The position numbers were made by a program, and so were the translations under genes. A DNA stretch of 64,000 bases from an uncultured Opitutaceae bacterium (GTDB taxonomy: Bacteria > Verrucomicrobiota > Verrucomicrobiia > Opitutales > Opitutaceae). The stretch spans positions 62,001 to 126,000 of the forward strand of contig CALFNN010000105.1 of the NCBI GenBank assembly GCA_937902925.1. The letters are read 5' to 3'. Below are positions 7,689 through 16,444 of this stretch, one piece after another. Numbering within the stretch: position 1 is the first letter of the stretch; the number at the start of each line of letters is the position of its first letter. The notes under the pieces were generated by a model. It saw nothing but the letters and a program-made list of their open reading frames with translations. It was not told the DNA's origin and made no database searches.

Positions 7689-8879
7689 ATGAGCCGCTTC
7701 CACCAATCTCGGGTTACCGGCCGGCCGCGGCGGCGAGAGCGCGGATCGGTGCTCGTGATCATGCTGGTCACGATTCTGTTCACCGCGTTCGCGCTCGTCG
7801 CCTTCATCGAGAAGGCGGGCAACGATCTCATCGTCGAGCAGCGCTATGCCGAGACGCGGCGGCTGCGGGTGGAGGCCTACTCGGCGCTCGAGGTCACGCT
7901 CGCCGTCCTGAACGAGTTTCGCCAGACCGACAACGGTCTCCACAGCCCGGCGGAAGGCTGGGGCGATCCGCTCGCTTTTGCCGGCTACACCCCCACGGAT
8001 GGCCGCACCGTGGACATCGCGTTCGAGGACGAGAGCGGGAAAATCTCCCTGCCGCGCGCCGATGCGCCGACGCTCTCCCGGCTTTTTCAGTCGTGGCAGA
8101 TCGCCGAGACCGATGCCGACGCGATGGCCGACGCGCTCCTCGGCTGGATGCAGCGCAACCATACCTACACCTCGACGTTCGAGCCGGACTACGACCAGGG
8201 AGACCTGCCGTTCGTGACGCCCGGCCGCCCGATGCGTTCCTATGGCGAACTTGCGGACGTCGACAAGGTGCGCGATGTCTTCTACGACACCGACGGCCGC
8301 CCGACCGATTTTTGGTATCGCTTCGTCGATTCCGTGTCGCTCCTCAACTTTCCCCGGCCGAACATCAATGGTGCGAAACCCGCCGCGCTGCTGGCCCTCG
8401 GCCAGTTCGAGCTGACCCAACAACAGGCCTTGAGCGACTACCTCGCGGGCACCGGCAGCTATCAAAGCCAGGGTCCAGGGCTGCCGTTTCAGAGCCCGGC
8501 GGAGGCCCAGACGGTTACCGGTCCCGGTGGCAACATCGCGGCTTTTGCCACCACGATCAGCGCGCTGCGGATCCGTGTGACCGTCCATGATGGCACCTCG
8601 GAGTTTCACCTCGCGGCGGTCGTGGCTCCTCCCAACGGCGCCACTGTCGTGCAAACGACGGCGACGGCGACCCGCGCCGAGACGTCCGCCAGCGCCGCTG
8701 GCTCCGCAGCCCAGCAACAACCAGCCCAGGCGACCGCCAGCCAGCGTTCTCCGACCGCCTCGGCCCGCTCTCCCCAGACGCCGGCCCAGCGTGCCCTCAA
8801 CTATCCCTTTACGCTCTTGGAAATCCGGGAGAACGATGACATTCCTCCGCCTCCGCCACCCCCGCCGCCCTCCGCCTGA
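7689..8879 (+). CDS. gspK: Type II secretion pseudopilin GspK
   Basis: 396 residues. The N-terminus is basic, then RRRERGSVLVIMLVTILFTAFALVAF; as in GspK proteins the helix has no Glu at position 5. The large domain with DESGKISLPRADAP, DALLGWMQ and a repeated helix-hairpin-type region (LLNFPRPNINGAKPAALLAL) fits GspK, which caps the pseudopilus. The C-terminal 70 residues are low-complexity (Ala, Gln, Thr, Ser, Pro) and end in nine consecutive prolines plus Ser-Ala, an extension not normal for GspK. Three bases separate it from gspJ. Confidence 0.87.
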   Translation: MSRFHQSRVTGRPRRRERGSVLVIMLVTILFTAFALVAFIEKAGNDLIVEQRYAETRRLRVEAYSALEVTLAVLNEFRQTDNGLHSPAEGWGDPLAFAGYTPTDGRTVDIAFEDESGKISLPRADAPTLSRLFQSWQIAETDADAMADALLGWMQRNHTYTSTFEPDYDQGDLPFVTPGRPMRSYGELADVDKVRDVFYDTDGRPTDFWYRFVDSVSLLNFPRPNINGAKPAALLALGQFELTQQQALSDYLAGTGSYQSQGPGLPFQSPAEAQTVTGPGGNIAAFATTISALRIRVTVHDGTSEFHLAAVVAPPNGATVVQTTATATRAETSASAAGSAAQQQPAQATASQRSPTASARSPQTPAQRALNYPFTLLEIRENDDIPPPPPPPPPSA

Positions 8880-8951
8880 AATGCGCTTTTCCCTTTTATC
8901 GTTCTGCGCCTTGCTCGGCGCGCCGCCGCCGATACTCTCGTTGCCCGCCGC

Positions 8952-10142
8952 ATGAAATCCTCGCTGCTCCAAACCCTCCGCGCCGGTCCCCCGCCGCCGA
9001 AGGTTGCCTTCCTGCCGGACGGGTTGTTCTTCACGCGCGCGGTGCCCGTGGCCGCCAGCGCTGCAGCCGCCGAGGCAGCCACGCAGGTGGAACTCGCGCT
9101 CGAGGCCATCTCGCCGTTCCCGCTGGCCCAGCTCTACTACGGCTGGTTCTGGGTGCCCGGTGCCGACCACGCCCTCGTCTTCGCGTCTTATCGCCGTCGT
9201 TTTACCCAGGAGCAAAGTGCGGGCTGGGCCGGGGCCGATGCGGTCCTGCCCGCGTTTGCCGCGCTGCTCGGAGGCGAGGTCCAGCCGGCGACGACCGTCA
9301 TTCTCGCCGCGCCCGAGGGATTGACCGCCGTGCATTGGGAGACCGGCCCCGTGCCGGCGAAGGTGCTCTTCCAACCGTTCGCGCCGGCGGCGGAGGAGGG
9401 TTCCGTTGATGACGCGGCGGCGGCCGACGAACAGCGGGCCCGGGCGCGTGAGGAACTGATTCGCGCCGCCGGCGGGAGCAAGAACGTGATCGATCTCGCG
9501 GAGCCGCCCGTCGCCGATCCGGCGTTGACGGATCGCGAGATGGTGTTTCGCGCCGGCGAATTCGTCTCGCGGCTGTCCGCCGCCGTGGTGGCCACGCTCG
9601 ACGTTCGCGACAAGACCAGCCTGGCCGACTTCCGCTCGGCCCGGCAGCGCGACGTGATCCTGTGGCGCGTGGCGCTCGGCTGCGCCGCCGCGTTTCTCGT
9701 TCTGCTGGTCGGCGAGTTTGCCCTCGTCGGCGGCAAGGCCTGGCAGAAGGTCCGGGTCGCCACGGTCAACAGCCAGCAGCCGCGGGTGGAAAAAATCCTC
9801 GAGTCCCAGGCCTTCGCCAGCCGCATCGACGAGATCACGACCAAGCGTCTGCTCCCGATGGAAATGATCACGCAGCTCATGGGGACGAATCGTGAGATTC
9901 TCCCCGAGGGCATTCTCTTCAAGCGGGTGGTCACCGATTCGGCCGGCGGCATCTACACTCTCCACGTCGATGCCTCCGCGACCAATCCGGCGCTGATCAA
10001 TGTCTACCAGGCGGCGCTGGAAAACCTTCACATTTTCGATGACGTCACGGTCACCGTGGGCAACACGAACAGCAACCTGTCGCTGTTCACCCTCTCCGTC
10101 ACCTTCAAGCCCGGCGCGGTGAAGCCGACCCCCTCCGCATGA
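8952..10142 (+). CDS. Type II secretion assembly protein, GspL-like
   Basis: 396 residues. The N-terminal 200 residues look like the weak actin-like cytoplasmic fold of GspL/PilM (KVAFLPDGLFFTRAVPVAASA... VELALEAISPFPLAQLYYGW). One membrane segment (about 237-258, VALGCAAAFLVLLVGEFAL) is followed by a coiled segment and a ferredoxin-like periplasmic domain (GGIYTLHVDASATNPALINVYQAALE). This architecture matches GspL, or a PilM-PilN fusion, and its neighbours are GspK and GspM-like genes. In the family it links the GspE ATPase to the inner-membrane platform. Sequence conservation of GspL is low, hence moderate confidence. Confidence 0.72.
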   Translation: MKSSLLQTLRAGPPPPKVAFLPDGLFFTRAVPVAASAAAAEAATQVELALEAISPFPLAQLYYGWFWVPGADHALVFASYRRRFTQEQSAGWAGADAVLPAFAALLGGEVQPATTVILAAPEGLTAVHWETGPVPAKVLFQPFAPAAEEGSVDDAAAADEQRARAREELIRAAGGSKNVIDLAEPPVADPALTDREMVFRAGEFVSRLSAAVVATLDVRDKTSLADFRSARQRDVILWRVALGCAAAFLVLLVGEFALVGGKAWQKVRVATVNSQQPRVEKILESQAFASRIDEITTKRLLPMEMITQLMGTNREILPEGILFKRVVTDSAGGIYTLHVDASATNPALINVYQAALENLHIFDDVTVTVGNTNSNLSLFTLSVTFKPGAVKPTPSA

Positions 10143-10678
10143 TCCGCACCCTTCGCGCCTTTTTTCTGCGTTGTCTCCTGCGGGAGAAGATCCTGCTCCT
10201 GGTCTTCGTGCTGATCGCGGTCCTGCTTTGGCTCTCGAGCTTCAGCGCCCGGGCCGGAAGATTCTGGGCCCAGCAACGCGCGACGACGAGTTCCCTCCAC
10301 CAGCAAAATCAACTGCTCGCCCAGCACGATGCGATCGAGGCCGCCGCCCAGAAAGCGGCGGCGCTGCTCGACCCGACGAAGACGCGCAATGGCAACCGGC
10401 TCGTCGCCGAAGTCCAGCAACTCGCCAACGACGCCGGACTGCACAATTTTCAGAGCAACGGTGCCCCGACGACCAAGACCAGCGGTCAGGTCTCGATCCA
10501 CACGCTGGACTTTCAGATCAGCCGCATCACGGCCGCCGACTGGCCGGCCCTCAATAATTTCTATTTGGCGCTCAGCGCCCGCTCACCCTACATCGGGATC
10601 GTGAAGTTCGCCCTGAACTCGAATGGCGTGCAACATACCCTGGCGCTGACGGTCTCCTCGGTCGAAATCGCCCACTAG
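10139..10678 (+). CDS. Type II secretion assembly protein, GspM/PilO-like
   Basis: 179 residues; the ATG overlaps the previous stop by 4 bases (ATGA). Short basic cytoplasmic start, one membrane helix (about 15-35, REKILLLVFVLIAVLLWLSSF), a coiled coil (40-75) and a small periplasmic domain. This is the GspM/PilO layout, and the order L-M matches type II operons. Last gene of the run; 141 bases without a clear terminator separate it from the DUF3570 gene. Confidence 0.75.
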   Translation: MIRTLRAFFLRCLLREKILLLVFVLIAVLLWLSSFSARAGRFWAQQRATTSSLHQQNQLLAQHDAIEAAAQKAAALLDPTKTRNGNRLVAEVQQLANDAGLHNFQSNGAPTTKTSGQVSIHTLDFQISRITAADWPALNNFYLALSARSPYIGIVKFALNSNGVQHTLALTVSSVEIAH

Positions 10679-10819
10679 CCCATGCCCCCGGTCGCCTTGC
10701 GACCGCGGGTGGACTGGAGGCCGGACGTTCGAATCCTAAATGAACTGTTACGCTTCGACCCTTGCCGCGGGCCCGGGGGCCGGCCAATTCCGGGCGATGT
10801 TTGCGCTCGCGTGCCGCCG

Positions 10820-11989
10820 ATGAAGGTTGTTCCGTCCCCACATTTCCGGGCCGCGTTTCTCGCGGGGTTGCTCGCCTGGCTCGTCCCGCGGGCCGCGCGC
10901 GCCGAAAATTCCCTGGCCTATAAATACGAGGACTACCGGGAGTCAGGCGATCGCATCGCGGTGCAGACCCAGGGCGCGTATCTCGAGCAGGATCTCGGCA
11001 CCGACACGCATCTCAAGCTCGAGGGCGTGCTCGACACCATCACGGGCGCCACGCCCACGGGCGAACCCGCGCCGGCGGGCAGCAATCAGGTCGTCCTGAG
11101 TGAGCTTCATCCCGAGCACCGCCGCGCATGGAATGCCGATCTTTCCCGGCAATTTCCCCGGATCAATCTCTCGGCCGGATTGGCGAACAGCCGCGAGAGC
11201 GACTACGTCTCCAACGGCTGGTCGGTCAATACGCTCATCGATTTCAACCAGAAGAACACCACGCTGCTCGGGGGTTTTGCGGGGACGGACGACAAGCTCA
11301 AGGTCCTCTACTCGTCGATCGCTCCGCGCGCCCACAAGCACACCAACGACGCCATCCTCGGGGTGACGCAGCTGCTGGATCCACGGACCTCGGTTTCCCT
11401 CGACGTCACGTGGGGCCGCGCGGGCGGCTACCTGAGCGACCCCTACAAGCTCGTGTCGAAAAACGTGGAAATTTTCCCCGGCGTGTTTCTCCCGCGGACG
11501 CCGAACGAAAACCGCCCGAGCTACCGCGAGAAATGGATCGCGCTGTTGGCGCTGAACCGCGCGTTTCCGGAATGGCGCGGCACGGTCGACGCGAGCTACC
11601 GCTATTATCGCGACACGTTCGGCACCGATGCCCACACGCTCGACGTCGCGTGGTTCCAGCGCTGTGGGGCGAAATTCATCGTGCGCCCGTCCCTGCGTTT
11701 TTACGAGCAATCGGCGGCGTCGTTCTACATCTACGATCTCAACTCGACCTCGATCACGCCCGTGGCCGGCCCGCCCCGCCCCCAGGGCCCGTTCTACTCG
11801 TCCGATTTCCGGTTGTCGGCGATGCGGACGTTCACCTACGGGCTCAAGGTCATCTGGAATGCGACCGACTCCCTGCAACTCGACGCGGCCTTGGAACAAT
11901 ACGACATGCGCGGCAAGGACGGCATCACCCCGCAGAGCGCTTACACCGATGCCCGCATCGTTACCGCCGGGGTGAAATTTGCTTGGTGA
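10820..11989 (+). CDS. DUF3570 outer-membrane-like protein
   Basis: 389 residues from the ATG at 10820; the frame is open further upstream, but this start gives a proper signal peptide (HFRAAFLAGLLAWLVPRAARA/EN). The mature part shows DUF3570 features: SLAYKYEDYRESGDRIAVQTQGAYLEQ split by short loops, DTITGATPTG, ELHPEHRRAWN, SRQFPRINLSAGLANSRESDY and a TYGLKVIWNATDSLQLDAALEQYDM end. It finishes in Lys-Phe-Ala-Trp, an outer-membrane barrel-type terminal aromatic. Function of the family is unknown. It sits in a fixed set with ApbE, a thioredoxin and DUF4266, which suggests a shared redox or flavin-related job in the envelope. Confidence 0.88.
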   Translation: MKVVPSPHFRAAFLAGLLAWLVPRAARAENSLAYKYEDYRESGDRIAVQTQGAYLEQDLGTDTHLKLEGVLDTITGATPTGEPAPAGSNQVVLSELHPEHRRAWNADLSRQFPRINLSAGLANSRESDYVSNGWSVNTLIDFNQKNTTLLGGFAGTDDKLKVLYSSIAPRAHKHTNDAILGVTQLLDPRTSVSLDVTWGRAGGYLSDPYKLVSKNVEIFPGVFLPRTPNENRPSYREKWIALLALNRAFPEWRGTVDASYRYYRDTFGTDAHTLDVAWFQRCGAKFIVRPSLRFYEQSAASFYIYDLNSTSITPVAGPPRPQGPFYSSDFRLSAMRTFTYGLKVIWNATDSLQLDAALEQYDMRGKDGITPQSAYTDARIVTAGVKFAW

Positions 11990-12041
11990 GATTTATTGGC
12001 GAACCTCAACCCAGCCGAAATTCCGCAAGCAAGAACCCTCG

Positions 12042-13037
12042 ATGGCCGTAGTCTCGCAATCCCGCCGCCCAACCCCGCCCGCCGCCGCGAGCGAGACCGC
12101 GGCGCTGCCCTTGCGGCGGCTTTCGTTTCCCGCGCTCGGGACCACGTGCGAGGTGCAATACGCCGCGCCGGGTGGCGACGGGCAGGCCGCAGGTTTCGAG
12201 CAGGCGGCGATCGGCTGGGTCAACGCGTTCGAAGCGAAGTATTCGCGGTTCCGGCCCGACAGCCTGGTGAGCCGGATCAACTCCGCGGCGGGCCGCGATT
12301 GGGTCGAGGTCGATGCCGAGATGGAGGCGCTGCTTAAACTTTGCGACACCCTGCATTTCATGACGCAGGGCGTGCTCGATCCCACGGCGCTGCCTCTCAT
12401 CCGCCTGTGGAACTACCGGGCCGAGCATCCAAGGATTCCCCGGCCGGATGAAATCGCCGCCGCGCGGGCGCTCGTCGGTTGGAAGAAGGTGCAGCAGGCG
12501 CCGGGCAGGGTGTTTCTCCCGGAGCGCGGCATGGCGCTCGACTTTGGCGGCTTCGGCAAGGAATACGCGGTCGACCTCGTCGCCCAGATCGCCGTTGACC
12601 ACGGCATCGGCAGTGTGCTCGTCGACTTCGGCCACGACCTGCGCGCGCTCGGTGCGCCACCGGGCCGGCCGGCGTGGCATATCGGACTGGAAAACCCGGC
12701 GAAACCCGGCAGTGCGGCCGGCAGCATCGGTGTGACGGGCAGGGGCGTCGCCTCATCCGGCGACTATCTGCGTTGTTTCGTGGGAGCCGACGGGAAGCGC
12801 TACGGGCACATCATCGACCCGCGCACCGGTGCGCCCGTCGCCAACGGTTGCACGCAGGCCACGGTCGTGGCGGCCACGTGCCTGCAGGCCGGCGTGCTGG
12901 CCACCACCGCGTTCGTGCTCGGTGTCCCGCAGGGCATCGACTTCATCCAAGCCTGCCCGGGTGCCGAGGGCCTGTTGCTGACCGATAAAGCGCGCGCGCA
13001 AACCCGGGGATTTTTTCACCATGTGGCTTCGAACTAG
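12042..13037 (+). CDS. FAD:protein FMN transferase, ApbE family
   Basis: 331 residues from the ATG at 12042. The ApbE fold is recognisable by FPALGTTCEVQY, DPTALPLIRLWN, LDFGGFGKEYAVDLVAQI and the metal/FAD-site segment RYGHIIDPRTGAPVANG. The usual GGD-type segment reads VLVDFGHDLRALG here, a departure from the consensus. ApbE enzymes move FMN from FAD onto a Ser or Thr of a target protein, normally outside the cytoplasm. No signal peptide or lipobox is obvious, so its location is uncertain. No NqrC/RnfG-type FMN-binding domain is encoded nearby; the natural candidates for its substrate are the DUF4266 lipoprotein or DUF3570 protein of the same cassette. Confidence 0.92.
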   Translation: MAVVSQSRRPTPPAAASETAALPLRRLSFPALGTTCEVQYAAPGGDGQAAGFEQAAIGWVNAFEAKYSRFRPDSLVSRINSAAGRDWVEVDAEMEALLKLCDTLHFMTQGVLDPTALPLIRLWNYRAEHPRIPRPDEIAAARALVGWKKVQQAPGRVFLPERGMALDFGGFGKEYAVDLVAQIAVDHGIGSVLVDFGHDLRALGAPPGRPAWHIGLENPAKPGSAAGSIGVTGRGVASSGDYLRCFVGADGKRYGHIIDPRTGAPVANGCTQATVVAATCLQAGVLATTAFVLGVPQGIDFIQACPGAEGLLLTDKARAQTRGFFHHVASN

Positions 13038-13542
13038 AATCGTTTCCTGCGTATCGCTGGTGCTCGCCGCGGCCGCGGCCATCCGGGCCGACGTGAAGGT
13101 CGGCGACGTTTTTCCCCGGTTTGCCTCCATGGGCGTGGTGAATCTCGCCGGCGGCGACGTGCCGGCGACGACAGGGCACGTGATGCTGGTCGACTTCTGG
13201 GCTTCGTGGTGCGCGCCCTGCAAGGCCTCTTTCCCGGCGATGGCGAAGATCTATGCGGACTATTCGTCGCGCGGCCTCGTGGTCGCGGCGGTCAGTGTCG
13301 ACGAAAAGCCTGCGAACGCCGTCGCATTCTGGAAAAAAATGGCACCGCCCTTCATCACGCTTCATGATCGTGGACAAAACCTCGTCAAGGAAGTCGTGGT
13401 GCCGACGATGCCCTCCAGCTACGTGCTCGGGCGGGACGGCAAGGTGCGCTTCATCCACGAGGGGTTTCACGGCGACCCGACCGACCGGGAAATTCGACGG
13501 GAGATCGAGCTGCTCCTGGCCGAAAAGGATTCGACGCCGTGA
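13021..13542 (+). CDS. TlpA/ResA-like thioredoxin-family protein
   Basis: 173 residues; the start lies 17 bases inside the end of apbE. A signal peptide (SCVSLVLAAAAAIRA) precedes a thioredoxin fold with active site WASWCAPCKASF (Cys64 and Cys67), then VAAVSVDEKPANAVAFWKK and the cis-Pro region PTMPSSYVLGRDGKV. It is probably a periplasmic thiol-disulfide reductant or resolvase. Within this cassette the two C-terminal cysteines of the DUF4266 lipoprotein are a conceivable partner; that is inference. Confidence 0.92.
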   Translation: MWLRTRIVSCVSLVLAAAAAIRADVKVGDVFPRFASMGVVNLAGGDVPATTGHVMLVDFWASWCAPCKASFPAMAKIYADYSSRGLVVAAVSVDEKPANAVAFWKKMAPPFITLHDRGQNLVKEVVVPTMPSSYVLGRDGKVRFIHEGFHGDPTDREIRREIELLLAEKDSTP

Positions 13543-13605
13543 GTGCCCTTTTCACCCCCGTTCGTCCCGCCGCACAGTTTTTCTCCGCTTGAGATTTTTC
13601 CGATC

Positions 13606-13836
13606 ATGCACCGCCTCACTTTTCTCCTGCTCGTCCTGGCCGCGACTTTCCTCTCCGGCTGCGCGAGCGCGAATCTCGCGCGGGTCAAACCGTGGGAGCG
13701 CGCGACGCTGGCCGACTACACGATGCGCCCGGACCGCGATCCCCTGCACACGGCCATGGCCGAGCACGTCTACTTTTCGCGCGAGTCGGCCACGGGCGGT
13801 CGCGGCGTCGGCGGCAGCGGCTGCGGTTGCAACTGA
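13606..13836 (+). CDS. DUF4266 small lipoprotein
   Basis: 76 residues from the ATG at 13606. A lipoprotein signal peptide ends in LSG/C19. The mature 58 residues include VKPWERATLADYTMRPDRDP, HTAMAEHVYFSRES and a Gly-rich tail that ends Gly-Cys-Gly-Cys-Asn (Cys73, Cys75). This matches the DUF4266 family, which I know as a companion of DUF3570 and ApbE. Ser61-Ala-Thr63 resembles the short Ser/Thr-Ala-Thr context that ApbE modifies, so the protein may be a membrane-anchored flavin carrier; this is inference. Confidence 0.88.
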   Translation: MHRLTFLLLVLAATFLSGCASANLARVKPWERATLADYTMRPDRDPLHTAMAEHVYFSRESATGGRGVGGSGCGCN

Positions 13837-13969
13837 CAGCGTGCGCCGCCCGTGTGGCGGGTGCGAGCGGGCGCGGTCGTGGGAACACGCAGTAACACCG
13901 TGCGGTCAGTGCGCGTCTGAAGCCGGGGAGGGCTGCGTCCTTTCCGCTGTTCCTCTCTCGCTGTAACCC

Positions 13970-15607
13970 GTGACCCGATTTTCCCTTTTTTTCCACCGCC
14001 TTCACTGGCTCAATGTGCCCGGTGCGATGCTGGTTGCGCTCTTGCAGCGCACTCCGGTCGTGCGGCTCGCGACCACGGCGGAGGAGTTCGTGCTCGCGGC
14101 TCCGGCCGGCACCTTGCTCCGCTCCGCGGTCGGGGCGGTGGCCTCGCTCGGCGCCCTCCATTCGCTCGCAGGTGCGACGACCCTGCAGACGAATGGACAT
14201 CCATCGCCGTTCAACGTGACCGCAGGCACGGCGGTTCCGACCGTGTTCTTCACGGTCACGGGCACCCAAAGCGCGCCGGGTTCCTGGCGCATCGGCGGCA
14301 GCATCCCGCCGGGACTTTCGTTTTCCGGGCGCACCACGCCGGGCACGGTCAATGTCTCGACGCTGCAACTCTCGGGCGCGCCCACGACGGCGAACCAATA
14401 TGCCGTGACCTTGCAGGCGTTCGAGGGCCCCAATCTTTCGCTCACGAGTTCGCCCGTCTACACGTATGTGATTAACGTCGCCGCTGCGACCGCGACCCCG
14501 CCCGCGATTACATCGCCGCCCTCGAATCAAACCGTGAGCGCGGGCGGCGCGGCGGTCTTCGCGGTGGCCGCGACCGGTTCACCAGCGCCCAGCTTTCAGT
14601 GGCAAAGAAATGGCGTGAACCTCGCCGGCCAGTCGGGCACGACGCTGACGCTGTCCGCGGTGCAGCCGTCCGACACCGGACTCTACCAGGTCGTGGCGAC
14701 CAATGCCTCCGGCAGCACGACAAGCGCGTCCGCGTTGCTCGGTCTATCGTCGATGGCGAAGGTGATCGGCGACGGTTCAGTCATTGGCGAGAACATCGTC
14801 CACCCCAATCACAATATCTTCGACCAGGTGCTGCTGACGGGCGTGGCTGAGACCCTCACCGCGGATCCGGGTCAGGTGACGCGGACCTCCTACATCGACC
14901 TGAACGACGATATCGTGCAGGTGGAATTCAGCGGCGCGGGCACGCTCTCGCTCGTGTTGGACGACTCGTCCGGACCGGCGGCGCCGGTGAACTACAATCA
15001 ACCGACGGTGAATTACATGAAAGGTCACGCCGGGATCGTTATCACGGGGGCCGATGACACCACGAATGTGTCCGTCTTCACGGTGGGTCGCGCGACGGCG
15101 TTCGATCCCACCGGGGGCTACAACATCCTCCTGCCGCCCGGCGATGCGAACAATCCCGCCAACAACGGCAGTTCGCTGTTTCAGGGGCACGACACGACCA
15201 ACTACGACGGGATCGCGGGCATCGCGTTCATCGCGATCGCGAGCACCAATGGAAAATTCGGCGGCGTGCGCACGTCCGATGCGACCTACTTTGCGACGCA
15301 GGGGATGACGGGTATCTATGCACCCGGCGTCCAGTTCACGGGGCCCGTGTTCATCGGCGACATCAGTGCTTTTAACACGGCGACGCCCGTCATCCTGCTG
15401 GGCTCGGTGAGCGACGCGCGGATCACCGGTGGCGATCTGTTGCAGGACAACGACCAGCCGGTCCAGGTGAGCGGGATTTCGCAATTGAAGTTTACCGCGG
15501 GGATCGACTCGCAGGGCAACCCTTTGCCGGCACAATCCAACCAGGGCACCTTGCAGCAGAACGGATCCGACGTGACGGCGCAGATCGTGGTCAATCCAGC
15601 GCCTTGA
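13970..15607 (+). CDS. Large secreted Ig-domain protein with unassigned C-terminal domain (paralogue 1)
   Basis: 545 residues from a GTG at 13970. A leader of about 69 residues has two hydrophobic stretches around LLQRTPVVR and ends in a likely signal peptidase site HSLAGA/TTL. Then come a putative-Ig/cadherin-like segment (about 75-175, WRIGGSIPPGLSF...), an immunoglobulin-like domain (about 178-260, FQWQRNGVNLAG... QPSDTGLYQVVATNASG) and a C-terminal domain of about 284 residues (from 262) shared with the genes at 21827 and 23692. No catalytic motif is visible. It is exported and could be a cell-surface or type II secretion client. The function is unknown. Confidence 0.85.
   Translation: MTRFSLFFHRLHWLNVPGAMLVALLQRTPVVRLATTAEEFVLAAPAGTLLRSAVGAVASLGALHSLAGATTLQTNGHPSPFNVTAGTAVPTVFFTVTGTQSAPGSWRIGGSIPPGLSFSGRTTPGTVNVSTLQLSGAPTTANQYAVTLQAFEGPNLSLTSSPVYTYVINVAAATATPPAITSPPSNQTVSAGGAAVFAVAATGSPAPSFQWQRNGVNLAGQSGTTLTLSAVQPSDTGLYQVVATNASGSTTSASALLGLSSMAKVIGDGSVIGENIVHPNHNIFDQVLLTGVAETLTADPGQVTRTSYIDLNDDIVQVEFSGAGTLSLVLDDSSGPAAPVNYNQPTVNYMKGHAGIVITGADDTTNVSVFTVGRATAFDPTGGYNILLPPGDANNPANNGSSLFQGHDTTNYDGIAGIAFIAIASTNGKFGGVRTSDATYFATQGMTGIYAPGVQFTGPVFIGDISAFNTATPVILLGSVSDARITGGDLLQDNDQPVQVSGISQLKFTAGIDSQGNPLPAQSNQGTLQQNGSDVTAQIVVNPAP
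14753..15604 (+). repeat. Copy 1 of the shared C-terminal domain
   Basis: Encodes about 284 residues with the blocks IDLNDDIVQVEFSGAG, SGPAAPVNYNQP, KGHAGIVITGADDTTNVSVF, NNPANNGSS, NGKFGG, MTGIYAPGV and TGGDLLQ. The blocks recur at 22679-23530 and 24877-25722. Confidence 0.9.
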
Positions 15608-15739
15608 CCGCGGCCCGGCCGGACCGCCGGGTTTCCCCGCCGCTCGGCAAGAATGTTGGTGCGAAATACCCCGAGGGAGGACAAGAATCGCGATTACGGG
15701 TCGACGCCCGGGCACGTTGGCCAGCCCGACCCCGATCGA

Positions 15740-16417
15740 ATGCGCATTCTGGTCATCGAAGACGAACGCCAGCTCGCCGGGCACATAACCCGGGCGCTGG
15801 CGCGGCATGCCCATGTGGCGGCAGCCTGCCACGACGGGGCGGAAGGCCTGCAGGCCGTGCTCGCCGATCCCCCCGACCTCGTCGTGCTCGACCTGAACCT
15901 GCCCGGCCTCGACGGACTCGGCGTGTTGGCGCGGCTCCGCCGGGCGGGGAGTCCGGCGCGCGTCCTGATCCTGACGGCGCGCGGCGAGGTGGAGCACCGG
16001 GTGAAGGGTTTGCAGGCGGGGGCCGACGATTATCTGGCCAAGCCGTTTGCCATGGATGAACTCGTCGCCCGCGTGGAAGCGTTGGGGCGGCGGGGGACGG
16101 CCCCCACGGCGGCGGATTTCCTGAAGGTCTCGGATCTCCACATGGACGTGCTGCACCGCCGGGTGACCCGCGCCGGCAGGCCGATCGCGCTTTCGCCCCG
16201 TGAATTCGATGTGTTGCAGGTGCTCATGCAGGAGCCCGGCCGCGCCTTTTCCCGCACGGAATTGTGCGAACGGGTCTGGCAGCGGGATCACGAATACGAC
16301 ACGCGCACCGTCGAAATCTTCATCACCCGCTTGCGAAAAAAAGTGGATTCGGGTTTCGGTGCGGCCCTCATTCAGACCCTCCGCTCCATCGGCTATACCA
16401 TTCGCCCCACCGAGTGA
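15740..16417 (+). CDS. OmpR-family response regulator
   Basis: 225 residues from the ATG at 15740 (MRILVIEDE). Receiver domain (1-115) has the acidic pair Glu-Asp-Glu, phospho-acceptor Asp in VVLDLNLPGLDG (about 51), Thr in ILTARG and Lys in YLAKPFAMDELVARV. The C-terminal winged helix (about 130-222) has LSPREFDVLQVLMQEPGRAFSR and the recognition region TRTVEIFITRLRKKVD. It is a DNA-binding transcription regulator, presumably phosphorylated by the histidine kinase two genes downstream. It closely resembles QseB/TctD-type regulators in layout. The cupredoxin gene follows after 27 bases. Confidence 0.94.
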   Translation: MRILVIEDERQLAGHITRALARHAHVAAACHDGAEGLQAVLADPPDLVVLDLNLPGLDGLGVLARLRRAGSPARVLILTARGEVEHRVKGLQAGADDYLAKPFAMDELVARVEALGRRGTAPTAADFLKVSDLHMDVLHRRVTRAGRPIALSPREFDVLQVLMQEPGRAFSRTELCERVWQRDHEYDTRTVEIFITRLRKKVDSGFGAALIQTLRSIGYTIRPTE

Positions 16418-16444
16418 TGTCGCCGGGACGGCCCCGGACCCCGC

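Noticed and set aside
7416-10031. 871-codon minus-strand open frame opposite gspJ-gspL
   Set aside because: No domains, composition typical of antisense in high-GC genes, and three real genes lie opposite.
13837-13969. GC-rich gap that could hold a riboswitch
   Set aside because: No conserved core of the cobalamin, TPP, FMN or glycine classes could be matched.
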